Source: RYN-133 sp963754285
GTDB taxonomy: Bacteria; Actinomycetota; Actinomycetes; Mycobacteriales; Jatrophihabitantaceae
Direction of reading: 5' to 3'
Length of the DNA: 64,000 nt
NCBI GenBank assembly: GCA_963754285.1
Contig: CAVWFN010000020.1
Coordinates: 186,001 to 250,000 of the forward strand
Below are positions 49,883 to 58,115 of the stretch, piece by piece. The notes under the pieces were generated by a model, which worked only from the letters and a program-made list of their open reading frames with translations, searched no databases and was not told the origin of the DNA. Each line of letters starts with the position of its first letter. The first letter of the stretch is position 1. The translations under genes and the position numbers were made by a program.

Positions 49883-50443
49883 TCATTTCAGCTGGTCAGC
49901 CAATATTTCCTGTAATCGTGCAGGAACGTAGCCGTACATGTTTTCGCTGAATCGCGCATACCGACGCCAGCCACGACCCCAACTGATGCCGCCCGACATC
50001 GCGACGGTGAGCAACCGGCTCTCTTGGTTGGTGAACAACATCAGACTCGCTCCCACGGCGCGCTGACTCGCCTTGATGGTGCCCCGGAATCCGGGGCCCG
50101 TCGGGATGTGCGGTGAGTTCAGGCGAATCGCGTTGATTGCGTTCACGTACGTCTGGATCGCGAAGGGACCGACCCACCAATCACCCAAGGTTCCGGATTG
50201 GACGGATGTTGGGCCGAAGTCCGACCAATACACGCAGACGTGAATCGCGGTGATGCCGACCGGCACGATCGGCCGCGCGTTCACTCGTTGCGGCAACTCG
50301 CCTGCCCCGACCGAGCACGGCGCGTCCACCGGTCGCGGCAGAAGATCGGTAGGGGTCCCGGTTGCCGATACGCACGCTGTGAGCGTGGTGGCACCAACAA
50401 TGACCGCGGCGACGAACCGGATACGACGTCCATCGAGCGCCAC
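49883..50443 (-). CDS. lipoprotein, unknown function
   Basis: The 186-residue protein has a lipoprotein signal: FVAAVIVGATTLTAC with lipobox L-T-A-C (lipidation at about C24). The mature part is a small domain with VPVGITAIHVCVYWSDFGP and contains two further Cys. It ends in RYARFSENMYGYVPARLQEI. I do not recognise a family. It is 1 base after the GNAT gene and is likely cotranscribed with it. Confidence 0.8.
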   Translation of the reverse strand: MALDGRRIRFVAAVIVGATTLTACVSATGTPTDLLPRPVDAPCSVGAGELPQRVNARPIVPVGITAIHVCVYWSDFGPTSVQSGTLGDWWVGPFAIQTYVNAINAIRLNSPHIPTGPGFRGTIKASQRAVGASLMLFTNQESRLLTVAMSGGISWGRGWRRYARFSENMYGYVPARLQEILADQLK

Positions 50444-50444
50444 G

Positions 50445-51101
50445 TCAACCCTCCAGCCCGATCGAACGCCGCAATTCGGCGATGCCCTCGACCTCGACCG
50501 CCTCGACCGGCCGAACGAACCGATCCGGGGTCAGCACCAAGCGCCGATTGATCGCGAGTTCGCCCGGACGGCGCTGCCGGCGCTCCGCGCCGTTGTCGAC
50601 GTAGCCGACTTTGCGGCTCACACCGAGGGACGCCAGGTTGTCGCTGAACGCGCCCGACGTGACCTCGACGGCATCGAGATGATCGAACATCAACACGCAG
50701 ATCGCCTTGCGCATGGCCGTCCCGATACCGCAACGCTGGAACCGCCGCCCGAGCCACGATCCGGTTCCGGCCGACCGCACAACGAGATAGTCGTGCGCGC
50801 TCACACCCTGGACGCCGACGAGTTCGCCGTCGACACGCACGGCAAGATCGAGCAGCCATCGATTCGGTGAGAACGTGGCGCGAGCGTTCCAGTAGTAGGC
50901 CGCCGTGTTCGCCGGCAACCGATCGCGCGGTGCGTCGGTCCACGGCATCGCGAACGGCATCCGTTCTGGATCGTGAATGCCCTCGAGGACGAGATCGACC
51001 AGCGCCGGAATGTCGTTGTCTGTCACCGCGCGCAGCTCGAGCGGCCCGCACCGCACCCGCAGCGCGAACGGACCCCACAGGTCACGAGGTTGCGTCATCA
51101 A
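50445..51101 (-). CDS. GNAT-family N-acetyltransferase
   Basis: The 218-residue protein has the GNAT acetyl-CoA site in SWLGRRFQRCGIGTAMRKAI (Q/R-x-x-G-x-G/A pattern, here RCGIGTA). It begins LRAVTDNDIPALVDLVLEGI, like the RimJ/RimL subgroup. The substrate is not predictable. Adjacent to the lipoprotein gene, and 31 bases after the oligopeptidase B gene on the same strand. Confidence 0.85.
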   Translation of the reverse strand: MMTQPRDLWGPFALRVRCGPLELRAVTDNDIPALVDLVLEGIHDPERMPFAMPWTDAPRDRLPANTAAYYWNARATFSPNRWLLDLAVRVDGELVGVQGVSAHDYLVVRSAGTGSWLGRRFQRCGIGTAMRKAICVLMFDHLDAVEVTSGAFSDNLASLGVSRKVGYVDNGAERRQRRPGELAINRRLVLTPDRFVRPVEAVEVEGIAELRRSIGLEG

Positions 51102-51132
51102 GATCCATCATCAGACGAATGTCCAGTCGGTA

Positions 51133-53154
51133 TCAACCAATCGTCGTCAGCACGAACGCCATGGCCCGCGCCTCGTCACGCCACCGCTCGTAGCGCCCAC
51201 TCGCACCGCCGTGACCGCTGCCCATCTCGCATCGGAACACGAGCAGTGCGTCATTGGTTCGCGTCGCGCGAAGCCGCGCCACCCATTTCGCGGGCTCGTG
51301 GTAGCTCACTCGCGGATCGTTCAATCCGGCCGTCACGTAGAGCGCGGGATAGTCCGCTGCAATCGTGTTCTCGTACGGCGAGTAGCTGCGCATGTAGCTC
51401 GCCCACGGCTCCGCGCGGGGATCACCCCATTCCTCCCACTCGGTGACGGTGAGCGGGAGCGTCGAGTCGTTCATGGTGTTCACGACGTCGACGAAGGGCA
51501 CTTCGGCGAGCGCAGCAGCGAACAGGTCGGGACGCATCGTGACGCATGCACCGACAAGCAGCCCGCCGGCCGACCGACCGCGCAACGCAAGCCGATCACG
51601 CGAAGCCCAACCGAGCGACACCACGTGCGAAGCACACGCGATCGTGTCGGTGAACGTGTTGCGCTTGTTGAGCAGCTTCCCGTCGAGGTACCAACGCCGA
51701 CCGAGCTCGCCGCCACCGCGCGGATGCACGAGCGCCCACACCACACCACGATCGAGCAGCGACAATCGCGCCGGCGCGAAGCTCGGCTCGATGGCGTACT
51801 CGTAGCTGCCGTAGCCGTACACCAAGCACGGATGCGTGCCGTCGGGCTGCAGGTCGGCACGGCGCACGATGTCGACCGGGACCTTCGTGCCGTCGTCAGC
51901 GATCGCCCATTCACGGGTCGCGGTGTATCGGCTCAGGTCGGCGTTGGGAACGGCCAGTCGCTTACGCATCTCACGCGAACCGGTGCGCACGTCCTCGTCG
52001 TAGACCGTCGTCGGCACGGTGAACGACTCGTAGCTGAAGCGAACGAACGGGGCGTCGTAGTCGGGGTTGGCTCCGATGCGCACGACGTGCGGTTCGCTGC
52101 CGAGTTCGACGATGCGTGTCGTGCCGTCGCGGAAGAGAATCCGCAGCCGGGTCTGTGCTTCGGACCACTCGTGGATCACCAGATGCCCCGCGAACGGTTC
52201 GGCAGAAGTGATGCGCTGCCCCGGCACATGTGCGACGAGCTCACTCCAGTCGCCGGGTGCGTCGAGCGGTGCCGTCATCACCCGGAAGTCCTCGGCATCG
52301 AGGTTGGTGACGACGACGAAGCGATCGCCCCAATGGTCGATCGTGTACTCGAGATCGTCGGCACGAGGTCGGACCGTCGTCGGTTCGGCCGTCGGGTCGT
52401 CGGAGCGCAGCAGCCTCGCCTCGGCGCTGGTCTTGCTGCCGCACTCGATCACGATCCACTCGCGGCTGCGAGTCAGCCCGACCCACACGTAGAACCGCTC
52501 GTCGAGATCCTCGTAGACGAGGACGTCGTCGTCCTGCGCCGTGCCGAGCCGGTGCCGCCACACCTGGTACGGACGCATCTGCTCATCGGGCCTGGCATAG
52601 AACAGGTACTGGTTGTCGGCCGACCACGCGACGCCTGCCCAGCTCGTGTCGATGAGCACGTCCTCGAGCTCGTTGCCGGTCGACAGGTCACGGATGCGCA
52701 ACGTGAATCGTTCGCTGCCGTCGGTGTCGCTGCTCCAGGCTGCGAGATTTCCGTCGGCGCTGATCTCGAGCGCGCCTAGGGCGAAGAATTCGTGGCCTTC
52801 GGCTTCCGCGTTCTCGTCCAGCACGACGTTCTCGCCCGCGGTGTCGGCGCTGCGTCCGCGACAGTGGATCGCGTAGTCGCTGCCCGCCACCGTGCGGCGC
52901 AGGTACCACCAGCCGGCGTCGTGCACGGGCGCCGATTCGTCGGTCTCCTGTACTCGGGAGCGGATCTCGTCGTACAGCTCGTCGATCATCGCCGTCCGCC
53001 CGGACGACCAGCCGTCGTAGTACGCGTTCTCGCGGTCGAGGTAGGCGATCGTCTCAGGATTGTCGCGATCACGAAGCCAGGCCCACGGATCCTGCTCGTC
53101 TCCGAACGGGCGGTGCCAGACGTGCGGAATCTGCGGGGCGACCGGCTCACTCAC
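51133..53154 (-). CDS. oligopeptidase B-like S9A serine peptidase
   Basis: The 673-residue protein has the beta-propeller (about 80-390) and the catalytic domain with RLALRGRSAGGLLVGACV (Ser), YVTAGLNDPRVSYHEPAKW (Asp) and EMGSGHGGASGRYE (His). The pattern GSYEYAIEPSFAPARLSLLD is close to oligopeptidase B (PtrB), which cuts after Arg/Lys in short peptides. No signal peptide is seen, so it is cytosolic. Together with the S9 gene at 30605, two enzymes of this superfamily are in the window. The start is ATG 53154. Confidence 0.93.
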   Translation of the reverse strand: MSEPVAPQIPHVWHRPFGDEQDPWAWLRDRDNPETIAYLDRENAYYDGWSSGRTAMIDELYDEIRSRVQETDESAPVHDAGWWYLRRTVAGSDYAIHCRGRSADTAGENVVLDENAEAEGHEFFALGALEISADGNLAAWSSDTDGSERFTLRIRDLSTGNELEDVLIDTSWAGVAWSADNQYLFYARPDEQMRPYQVWRHRLGTAQDDDVLVYEDLDERFYVWVGLTRSREWIVIECGSKTSAEARLLRSDDPTAEPTTVRPRADDLEYTIDHWGDRFVVVTNLDAEDFRVMTAPLDAPGDWSELVAHVPGQRITSAEPFAGHLVIHEWSEAQTRLRILFRDGTTRIVELGSEPHVVRIGANPDYDAPFVRFSYESFTVPTTVYDEDVRTGSREMRKRLAVPNADLSRYTATREWAIADDGTKVPVDIVRRADLQPDGTHPCLVYGYGSYEYAIEPSFAPARLSLLDRGVVWALVHPRGGGELGRRWYLDGKLLNKRNTFTDTIACASHVVSLGWASRDRLALRGRSAGGLLVGACVTMRPDLFAAALAEVPFVDVVNTMNDSTLPLTVTEWEEWGDPRAEPWASYMRSYSPYENTIAADYPALYVTAGLNDPRVSYHEPAKWVARLRATRTNDALLVFRCEMGSGHGGASGRYERWRDEARAMAFVLTTIG

Positions 53155-53218
53155 CCGCCGACCTTATCGAGAGGTGTGAAATGCGTTAGTTGCGACTCGC
53201 GTCTGCTATTGGTTGACG

Positions 53219-53791
53219 ATGGCCCGTCTCATCTACTCGGCGATCACCTCCTTCGACGGTTACACCGTCGATGCCGACGGCAGCTTCGACTGGGCAGCGC
53301 CCGACGAGCAGGTGCACGCGTTCGTCAACGACCTGGAACGCCCTGTCGGCACCTACCTCTACGGGCGCCGCATGTACGAGACGATGAAGGTCTGGCAGAC
53401 GATGCACGACGACCCCGACCCGGCCGCCGTGACCGATGACTACGCGCAGATCTGGCAGTCTGCCGACAAGATCGTGTACTCCACCTCGCTCGACGCCGTC
53501 GAGACACCGCGCACCACCCTCGAACACGCCTTCGATCCGGCTGCCATCAGGAAGCTCAAGGACGATGCCGATCGCGACATCACGGTCGGCGGGCCCACTC
53601 TCGCCGCCCATGCCGTGCGCGCGGGTCTGGTCGACGAGTTGCACCAGTTCCTGACGCCCATCGCTGTCGGCGGCGGCACCCGCTTCCTGCCCGCGGGAGC
53701 CCGTCTCGGCCTCGAACTGGTCGACGAGCGCCGCTTCGACAACGGCGTCGTGTTCCTGCAGTACCGCGTCACCGATCAACCGACTGGTTAG
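53219..53791 (+). CDS. dihydrofolate reductase family protein (RibD C-terminal-like)
   Basis: The 190-residue protein starts MARLIYSAITSFDGYTVDAD, the usual opening of the DHFR-like/RibD C-terminal family. It has YLYGRRMYETMKVWQ and DITVGGPTLAAHAVRAGLVD, the NADPH site and substrate pocket. True DHFR or riboflavin activity is doubtful in these stand-alone copies; the natural substrate is unknown. ATG 53219 is preferred over the TTG two codons upstream. It is divergent from the oligopeptidase gene. Confidence 0.87.
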   Translation: MARLIYSAITSFDGYTVDADGSFDWAAPDEQVHAFVNDLERPVGTYLYGRRMYETMKVWQTMHDDPDPAAVTDDYAQIWQSADKIVYSTSLDAVETPRTTLEHAFDPAAIRKLKDDADRDITVGGPTLAAHAVRAGLVDELHQFLTPIAVGGGTRFLPAGARLGLELVDERRFDNGVVFLQYRVTDQPTG

Positions 53792-53821
53792 TGCCGAACG
53801 GCGCCACGAGAGGATGGCGGC

Positions 53822-54622
53822 ATGGGATCGCCGTTCTCCGTCGTGACAGCGCTCGTCCCGACCGGGGCGGGACGTTTCGACGCCGACGTCCACGCCGACT
53901 GGACGATCGCCCGCAAGCCGAACGGCGGCTACCTGCTCGCGATGATGGGCCGCGCGGCCACGACCGCCGGACCGCACCCTCACGTGATCGCTGCCAGCGC
54001 GACATATCTTCATTCGCCCGATCCCGGCCGCGTCCAGATCGACGTCGAGGTGCTCCGCGCCGGGCGGTCGGCGAGCCAACTGCGCGTGCGCATGGCGCAG
54101 GACGACACGGCCTGCGTCGAAGCGTTGATCATCACCAGTGAGCTCGAGGCGGACACTGAGCCGTACTGGAACGGCGTCGCGATGCCCGAGGTCGCCGAGC
54201 CCGGGCTGTGCCTGCGCGTGCCGGGCACTTCTCCGACCGGCCTGCCCGTGCCCATCATGGATCAAGTCGATCTGCGCATCGACCCCGCGGACACCGGCTT
54301 CGCCCGTGGCAACCCCAGCGGCCGCGGCGAGCTCAAGGGCTGGCTGAGCCTGCCCGGCGATGAGGCCTTCGACCCGATATCGCTGCTGTTCGCCGTCGAC
54401 GCGTTCCCGCCCGCGACGTTCGAGGTCGCCGCGAGCGGCTGGGTGCCGACACTGCAGTTGAGCGCCTACGTCCGCGCGCTCCCGGTCGCCGGACCGATGC
54501 GCATCCTGCACAAGGCGCAGCTCATCGAAGCCCAGAAGGTCGACGAGGTGTGTTCCGTGTGGGATGCACGCGGACGCCTGGTCGCACAAAGCGCGCAGCT
54601 GGCCGGGATCCGCTTAGGGTGA
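53822..54622 (+). CDS. acyl-CoA thioesterase family protein (TesB-like double hotdog)
   Basis: The 266-residue protein has two hotdog-like halves: WTIARKPNGGYLLAMMGRAA at the N-terminal hotdog helix, and DPISLLFAVDAFPPATFEVA in the second. The family is the actinobacterial thioesterase group (TesB-like/fadD-linked) hydrolysing acyl-CoA to free acid. No neighbouring fatty acid genes support a special role. It is 30 bases downstream of the DHFR-like gene. Confidence 0.85.
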   Translation: MGSPFSVVTALVPTGAGRFDADVHADWTIARKPNGGYLLAMMGRAATTAGPHPHVIAASATYLHSPDPGRVQIDVEVLRAGRSASQLRVRMAQDDTACVEALIITSELEADTEPYWNGVAMPEVAEPGLCLRVPGTSPTGLPVPIMDQVDLRIDPADTGFARGNPSGRGELKGWLSLPGDEAFDPISLLFAVDAFPPATFEVAASGWVPTLQLSAYVRALPVAGPMRILHKAQLIEAQKVDEVCSVWDARGRLVAQSAQLAGIRLG

Positions 54623-54641
54623 AGGTTGGGAAACAACACGA

Positions 54642-55550
54642 ATGGGGCATAGAGACGTCATGGCTGAACTGAACCCCCCGAGCACTCGCATCCTGTCTCG
54701 GAGCCGCGGCGCGGCGAGTGGTGTGCTGCTGGTGCTGTTGGGCGCCTGGGGTGCCCTTGCCCCGTTCATCGGCCCAACGTTCACTTTCGCGTTCACCCCG
54801 GACAAGGCCTGGCACTGGACGGCCGCGCGCGGCTGGTACGAGGTCGCGCCGGGCGCCGCGGTGTTCGTCGGTGGACTGCTGCTGCTCATAGCCCGTAGCC
54901 GCGGCATCACCGTCCTCGGCGCGTGGTTCGCCATCCTCGGCGGCGCCTGGTTCATCGCCGGCCCGGCGATCTCGGGCGAGGTGACCCTGGGTTCGCTCGG
55001 ACAACCGATCGGGTCGAGTTCGGGCCAGCGCATCGCCGAGATCCTGACCTTCTTCTACGGCCTGGGCGCGATCATCGTGTACCTGGCCGCGTCCGCATTT
55101 GGACGGCTGTCGGTCGTCACCGTCCGTGACCTGCGGGTCGCCGAGCGCCGCGAGGCCGATCGCATCGAAGCCGAGAGCGCCGACCAGGACCACCTCGACC
55201 ACCTGCGCTACGGCCAGGACAATTTCGGTTCCGAGCAGGGCCCGATCCCCAATGAGAATGCCGGTTCCAACGACACGCAGGTGTTCGACCAGCACGCGCG
55301 CGACAGCGAGGGCAACGACACACCGCCGGCGTATCACTCTGCGCTCGGCTACGGCGAGAACGAGCAGCCCTCGCAGTACAGCGCGCCGACCTACGGGCGC
55401 CACGGTGCCGACGTGCGCGGCACGACGACCAGCACGACCGAAACCCAGGGCATCCCTGCCGGCCGCGCGGCAACCGACGACGAGGGCGAACCGGCGTCCG
55501 AGACGTCCACGACGGAGCATGACGGCAGCACTCAGGAGCAGCCGCGTTAG
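54642..55550 (+). CDS. four-helix membrane protein with a disordered C-terminal tail
   Basis: The 302-residue protein (or 296 if the ATG at 54660 is used) has four hydrophobic segments at about 24-46, 72-88, 93-113 and 137-157. The first loop includes FTFAFTPDKAWHWTAARGWYE. The C-terminal half (about 170-302) is a hydrophilic, Asp/Glu/Ser/Thr-rich tail with no fold prediction. It could be a cytosolic interaction region. The function is unknown, but the ordering (N-terminal helices plus W-rich extracellular loop) is common in actinobacterial membrane proteins. Confidence 0.7.
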   Translation: MGHRDVMAELNPPSTRILSRSRGAASGVLLVLLGAWGALAPFIGPTFTFAFTPDKAWHWTAARGWYEVAPGAAVFVGGLLLLIARSRGITVLGAWFAILGGAWFIAGPAISGEVTLGSLGQPIGSSSGQRIAEILTFFYGLGAIIVYLAASAFGRLSVVTVRDLRVAERREADRIEAESADQDHLDHLRYGQDNFGSEQGPIPNENAGSNDTQVFDQHARDSEGNDTPPAYHSALGYGENEQPSQYSAPTYGRHGADVRGTTTSTTETQGIPAGRAATDDEGEPASETSTTEHDGSTQEQPR

Positions 55551-55572
55551 CGCTTCGAGCTAGGGTGCCGAC

Positions 55573-55908
55573 ATGAATATCGGCATCGAGTCCGGCACTG
55601 ATGACAGCGGACGTTGCATCTTGAAGGTGTCCGGAGCAATCGACGTGCAGAGCCGCGAGTCGCTGCTGACCGCCGGGCGCGCTGCACTGCACAGCGACGC
55701 CCCCACGCTCGTGCTCGATCTTGCCGACGTGTCGTTCCTCGACTCGACCGGTATCGGCGCCCTGGTCGAACTCAGTCACGACGCCGAGGACGCCGAGCTC
55801 GCCTTCGCCCTTCGTGACCCGTCGCCACGCGTCGTGCGGATCTTGCAGATGACCGGCCTCTCAGACGCGTGGCCGACTGAGTACACCGAGGACGACGCCG
55901 AGGGCTGA
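55573..55908 (+). CDS. STAS-domain anti-sigma factor antagonist
   Basis: The 111-residue protein is a complete STAS domain with LKVSGAIDVQSRESLLTAG and the phosphorylation site VSFLDSTGIGALVELS, where D-S-T is the usual kinase target. Unphosphorylated, it captures an RsbW-like anti-sigma factor and frees the sigma factor. Cognate partners may be the kinase at 10023 and phosphatase at 10570. It begins 22 bases after the membrane protein gene. Confidence 0.9.
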   Translation: MNIGIESGTDDSGRCILKVSGAIDVQSRESLLTAGRAALHSDAPTLVLDLADVSFLDSTGIGALVELSHDAEDAELAFALRDPSPRVVRILQMTGLSDAWPTEYTEDDAEG

Positions 55909-55911
55909 GCG

Positions 55912-56403
55912 CTACGAGGCGAGCTCGCGAAAGCGGCTCGCATGAAACACCAGCGGCGCGATGCTCGGGTCGACCGCGAGATCGTGCACATTGAGCACCA
56001 CGATGTCGTGATCGCCGGCGGGAACCTCCTGCGCGAGGCTGGTCTCGAGCCACGCACTCACCCCGTCCAGCACGACGGCGCCCTCGTCGGTGCGATGCCA
56101 CTCGAGGGTCTCGAAGCGACCTTCGTTCGGGCCGGCAAGCCGGCGCGCCGCCTGCGACTGATGGACGCCGAGCACGCTGACGCCGAGCCGCCCCGCCGTG
56201 CGCAACGTGGGCCAGGTCGTCGACGAGTGCGCGACGCACACCGACACCATCGGCGGATCGAGTGAGACCGAGGTGAACGAGTTCGCCGCGATCCCCGTCG
56301 GCGTCCCGTTCACCTCGGCGGCCAAAGCGGTGACTCCCGTCGGGAAGGCACCGAACACCTGCCGCAGCGCGGCGGCGTCGTCGAGCGCGACGGTGCGGGT
56401 CAT
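55912..56403 (-). CDS. flavin reductase family protein
   Basis: The 163-residue protein has the flavin reductase fold with FGAFPTGVTALAAEVNGTPT, GIAANSFTSVSLDPPMVSVC and RLGVSVLGVHQSQAARRLAG. It should reduce FMN with NAD(P)H for a partner monooxygenase. It starts overlapping by 4 bases with the stop of the FMN reductase-like gene upstream, so both form one operon behind the palindrome at 56908. No monooxygenase gene is adjacent. Confidence 0.9.
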   Translation of the reverse strand: MTRTVALDDAAALRQVFGAFPTGVTALAAEVNGTPTGIAANSFTSVSLDPPMVSVCVAHSSTTWPTLRTAGRLGVSVLGVHQSQAARRLAGPNEGRFETLEWHRTDEGAVVLDGVSAWLETSLAQEVPAGDHDIVVLNVHDLAVDPSIAPLVFHASRFRELAS

Positions 56404-56897
56404 CGCAACCGTCCGGAAGTGGCGGCGACCTGTCGCTCCGCCCGCACAGCCCAGGTCTCGAGCGCGGCCGGGTCGTCGTAGCTCGAGTCCACGAGGAACA
56501 GCCCCTGCGTCGGACAGGTGGCGCCGATCTCGACCAGCACGGGCTTGAGGCTCGTCTCGACAGCGAGAAGGTGGCGCAGGTCGCCGCCGAGCATCAGTGG
56601 CACCGCGGTCACGCCGTCCAGCTCGCCCGCCCCGAAACGGTCGAGGAACAGTTTGAGCAACCCCGTGAAGGTCCCCTTGTACGTCGGGGTGGCGACGACG
56701 ACGAGGTCGGACGACACGACGGTCGCTTTCGCCGCGGCTACCTCGGGGTCGGAGCGGTCGAGCAGCCGGGCGCCCAGCTCCGCGAGATCGATGCGCTCGT
56801 CCGGAGCCTTGCCGGTCAGCCGTTCGGCGACCAGCTCAGCGGCATGGAAGGTGCGGGACTGCGGTTTCGGGTTCCCGACCACGATCGTGACCGTCAA
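56400..56897 (-). CDS. NAD(P)H-dependent FMN reductase (flavodoxin fold, SsuE/MsuE-like)
   Basis: The 165-residue protein has the flavodoxin-like start (L)TVTIVVGNPKPQSRTFHAAE and the FMN site VVVATPTYKGTFTGLLKLFLD. TTG 56897 is the start because AGGAG lies 5-6 bases before it and no ATG is available. It gives reduced FMN, and with the flavin reductase downstream (overlap 4 bases) it may supply a two-component monooxygenase, for example in sulfonate use. That link is inference. Confidence 0.88.
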   Translation of the reverse strand: MTVTIVVGNPKPQSRTFHAAELVAERLTGKAPDERIDLAELGARLLDRSDPEVAAAKATVVSSDLVVVATPTYKGTFTGLLKLFLDRFGAGELDGVTAVPLMLGGDLRHLLAVETSLKPVLVEIGATCPTQGLFLVDSSYDDPAALETWAVRAERQVAATSGRLR

Positions 56898-56907
56898 CGG
56901 ATCTCCT

Positions 56908-56930
56908 TTGTCTATTTCTTCGATAGACAA
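56908..56930. promoter_or_regulatory. perfect inverted repeat, probable operator
   Basis: TTGTCTAT (56908-56915) and ATAGACAA (56923-56930) are exact inverted repeats separated by 7 bases. The site lies directly upstream of the TTG start of the FMN reductase operon and 16 bases before the divergent DUF2236 gene. Form and position suggest a MarR-type operator; the regulator is not encoded here. Confidence 0.6.
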
Positions 56931-56945
56931 TACCGGCTGAACGGC

Positions 56946-57809
56946 ATGGGGTACACAGGAGGTGTGGCGATCGACCTCCGGACACGGCTCGGCGAGCTCG
57001 TCTTCGAGCGCGTCGCGGGCACCGAGGGCCCGCGCCGCCGGGAGCGCATCCGGGACGCGGACGGCGAACGTTGGTTCGCCGACGATCGTCCGATCCGGCT
57101 CGTCCACGGCGATTCGGCGATGTTCGTGGGCGGACTGCGCGCGCTGCTGTTGCAGTCGCTGCACCCGCTCGCGATGGCCGGCGTCGCCGCCCACTCGGGC
57201 TATCGCGGCGACCCGTGGGGACGGCTGCAGCGCACCAGCTACTTCCTGGCGGTGACGACGTTCGGCGTCGAAGCCGACGCGCGGAAGGCGATCGAGCGGG
57301 TGCGCCGGGTGCACGAGCGCGTCCGCGGCTGCGCGCCGGACGGGCGGCCGTACGCGGCCAACGACCCGCACCTGCTGCGCTGGGTGCACGTCGCCGAGGT
57401 CGACAGCTTCCTGGCGACCTTCCAGCGCTACGGCTCGCGCCCGCTCACGGCCGCTGAGCGCGACGCCTACATAGCCGACACCGCGAAGGTCGCGCGGGCG
57501 CTCGGCGTGCTCGACCCGCCGGAGACCGAGGCTGCGCTCACCGACGCACTCACCGCCTACCGACCCGAGTTGCGCGGCACCCGCGAGGCGCGTGCCGCGG
57601 CCCGGTTCGTCCTGCTGCGCCCGCCGCTACCCACCGTCGTCCGGCCGGCGTACGCGGCGCTGGCAAGCGCGGCCGTGGCGTCGTTGCCGGCCTGGGCACG
57701 CTGGCCGCTGCGGCTGCCCTACCTGCCGCTGACCGAGGCCGCAGTCGTGCGCCCGGCGGGTGCGGCAGTCGTGCGCACGCTGCGGTGGGCGATGACCCCG
57801 GCGGGCTAG
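56946..57809 (+). CDS. MpaB/DUF2236-family protein (oxygenase-like)
   Basis: The 287-residue protein has the DUF2236 core: IRLVHGDSAMFVGGLRALLL, QSLHPLAMAGVAAHSGYRGD and RVHERVRGCAPDGRPYAAND. The conserved His and Asp are ligands of the predicted haem-like site; the family includes rubber oxygenases and mpaB. ATG 56946 has no clear ribosome binding site; GTG 56964 sits just after AGGAGG (too close). It shares the palindromic operator region with the divergent FMN reductase operon. Substrate unknown. Confidence 0.85.
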   Translation: MGYTGGVAIDLRTRLGELVFERVAGTEGPRRRERIRDADGERWFADDRPIRLVHGDSAMFVGGLRALLLQSLHPLAMAGVAAHSGYRGDPWGRLQRTSYFLAVTTFGVEADARKAIERVRRVHERVRGCAPDGRPYAANDPHLLRWVHVAEVDSFLATFQRYGSRPLTAAERDAYIADTAKVARALGVLDPPETEAALTDALTAYRPELRGTREARAAARFVLLRPPLPTVVRPAYAALASAAVASLPAWARWPLRLPYLPLTEAAVVRPAGAAVVRTLRWAMTPAG

Positions 57810-58115
57810 AACGCACGGTTAGTACCAACGCACTAGCCACAGCGGGTCCATCGGTCTGTTGAGAACGAACCGCGCGACTCATTCGCCCGCCAGCTGGGCG
57901 CGGTTGACTACCAAGGGTGAACCTCGGCCGCCCCCGAGGTTCTAGCCGGGCGGAGAACAATTCAGCTCGGTGTGCCCCGGAACCCGGCACCTCCCTCGCT
58001 GGGCTCCGGGGCATCTTCGTGACCATTCGGACACGTCCGACCGCTCAGGTCCGGTCCGATCCGGTCGATGCGAAGGACGAACCGTTCGCCGTATTTCTCC
58101 GGAGGCTTTCGCGCC
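57810..58115. other. 306-base leader before the GGDEF-EAL gene, with a stem-loop
   Basis: No gene is seen. At 57973-58013, TGCCCCGGA and TCCGGGGCA form a perfect 9-bp stem. CCCGGC and GCTGGG continue the pairing inside, leaving a small loop. There is no T-run. It may terminate the preceding DUF2236 transcript or be a 5' structure of the c-di-GMP enzyme gene. Confidence 0.45.

Noticed and set aside
57810..58115. c-di-GMP riboswitch before the GGDEF-EAL gene
   Set aside because: The conserved core of the GEMM-I motif is not found; only a simple hairpin is present.
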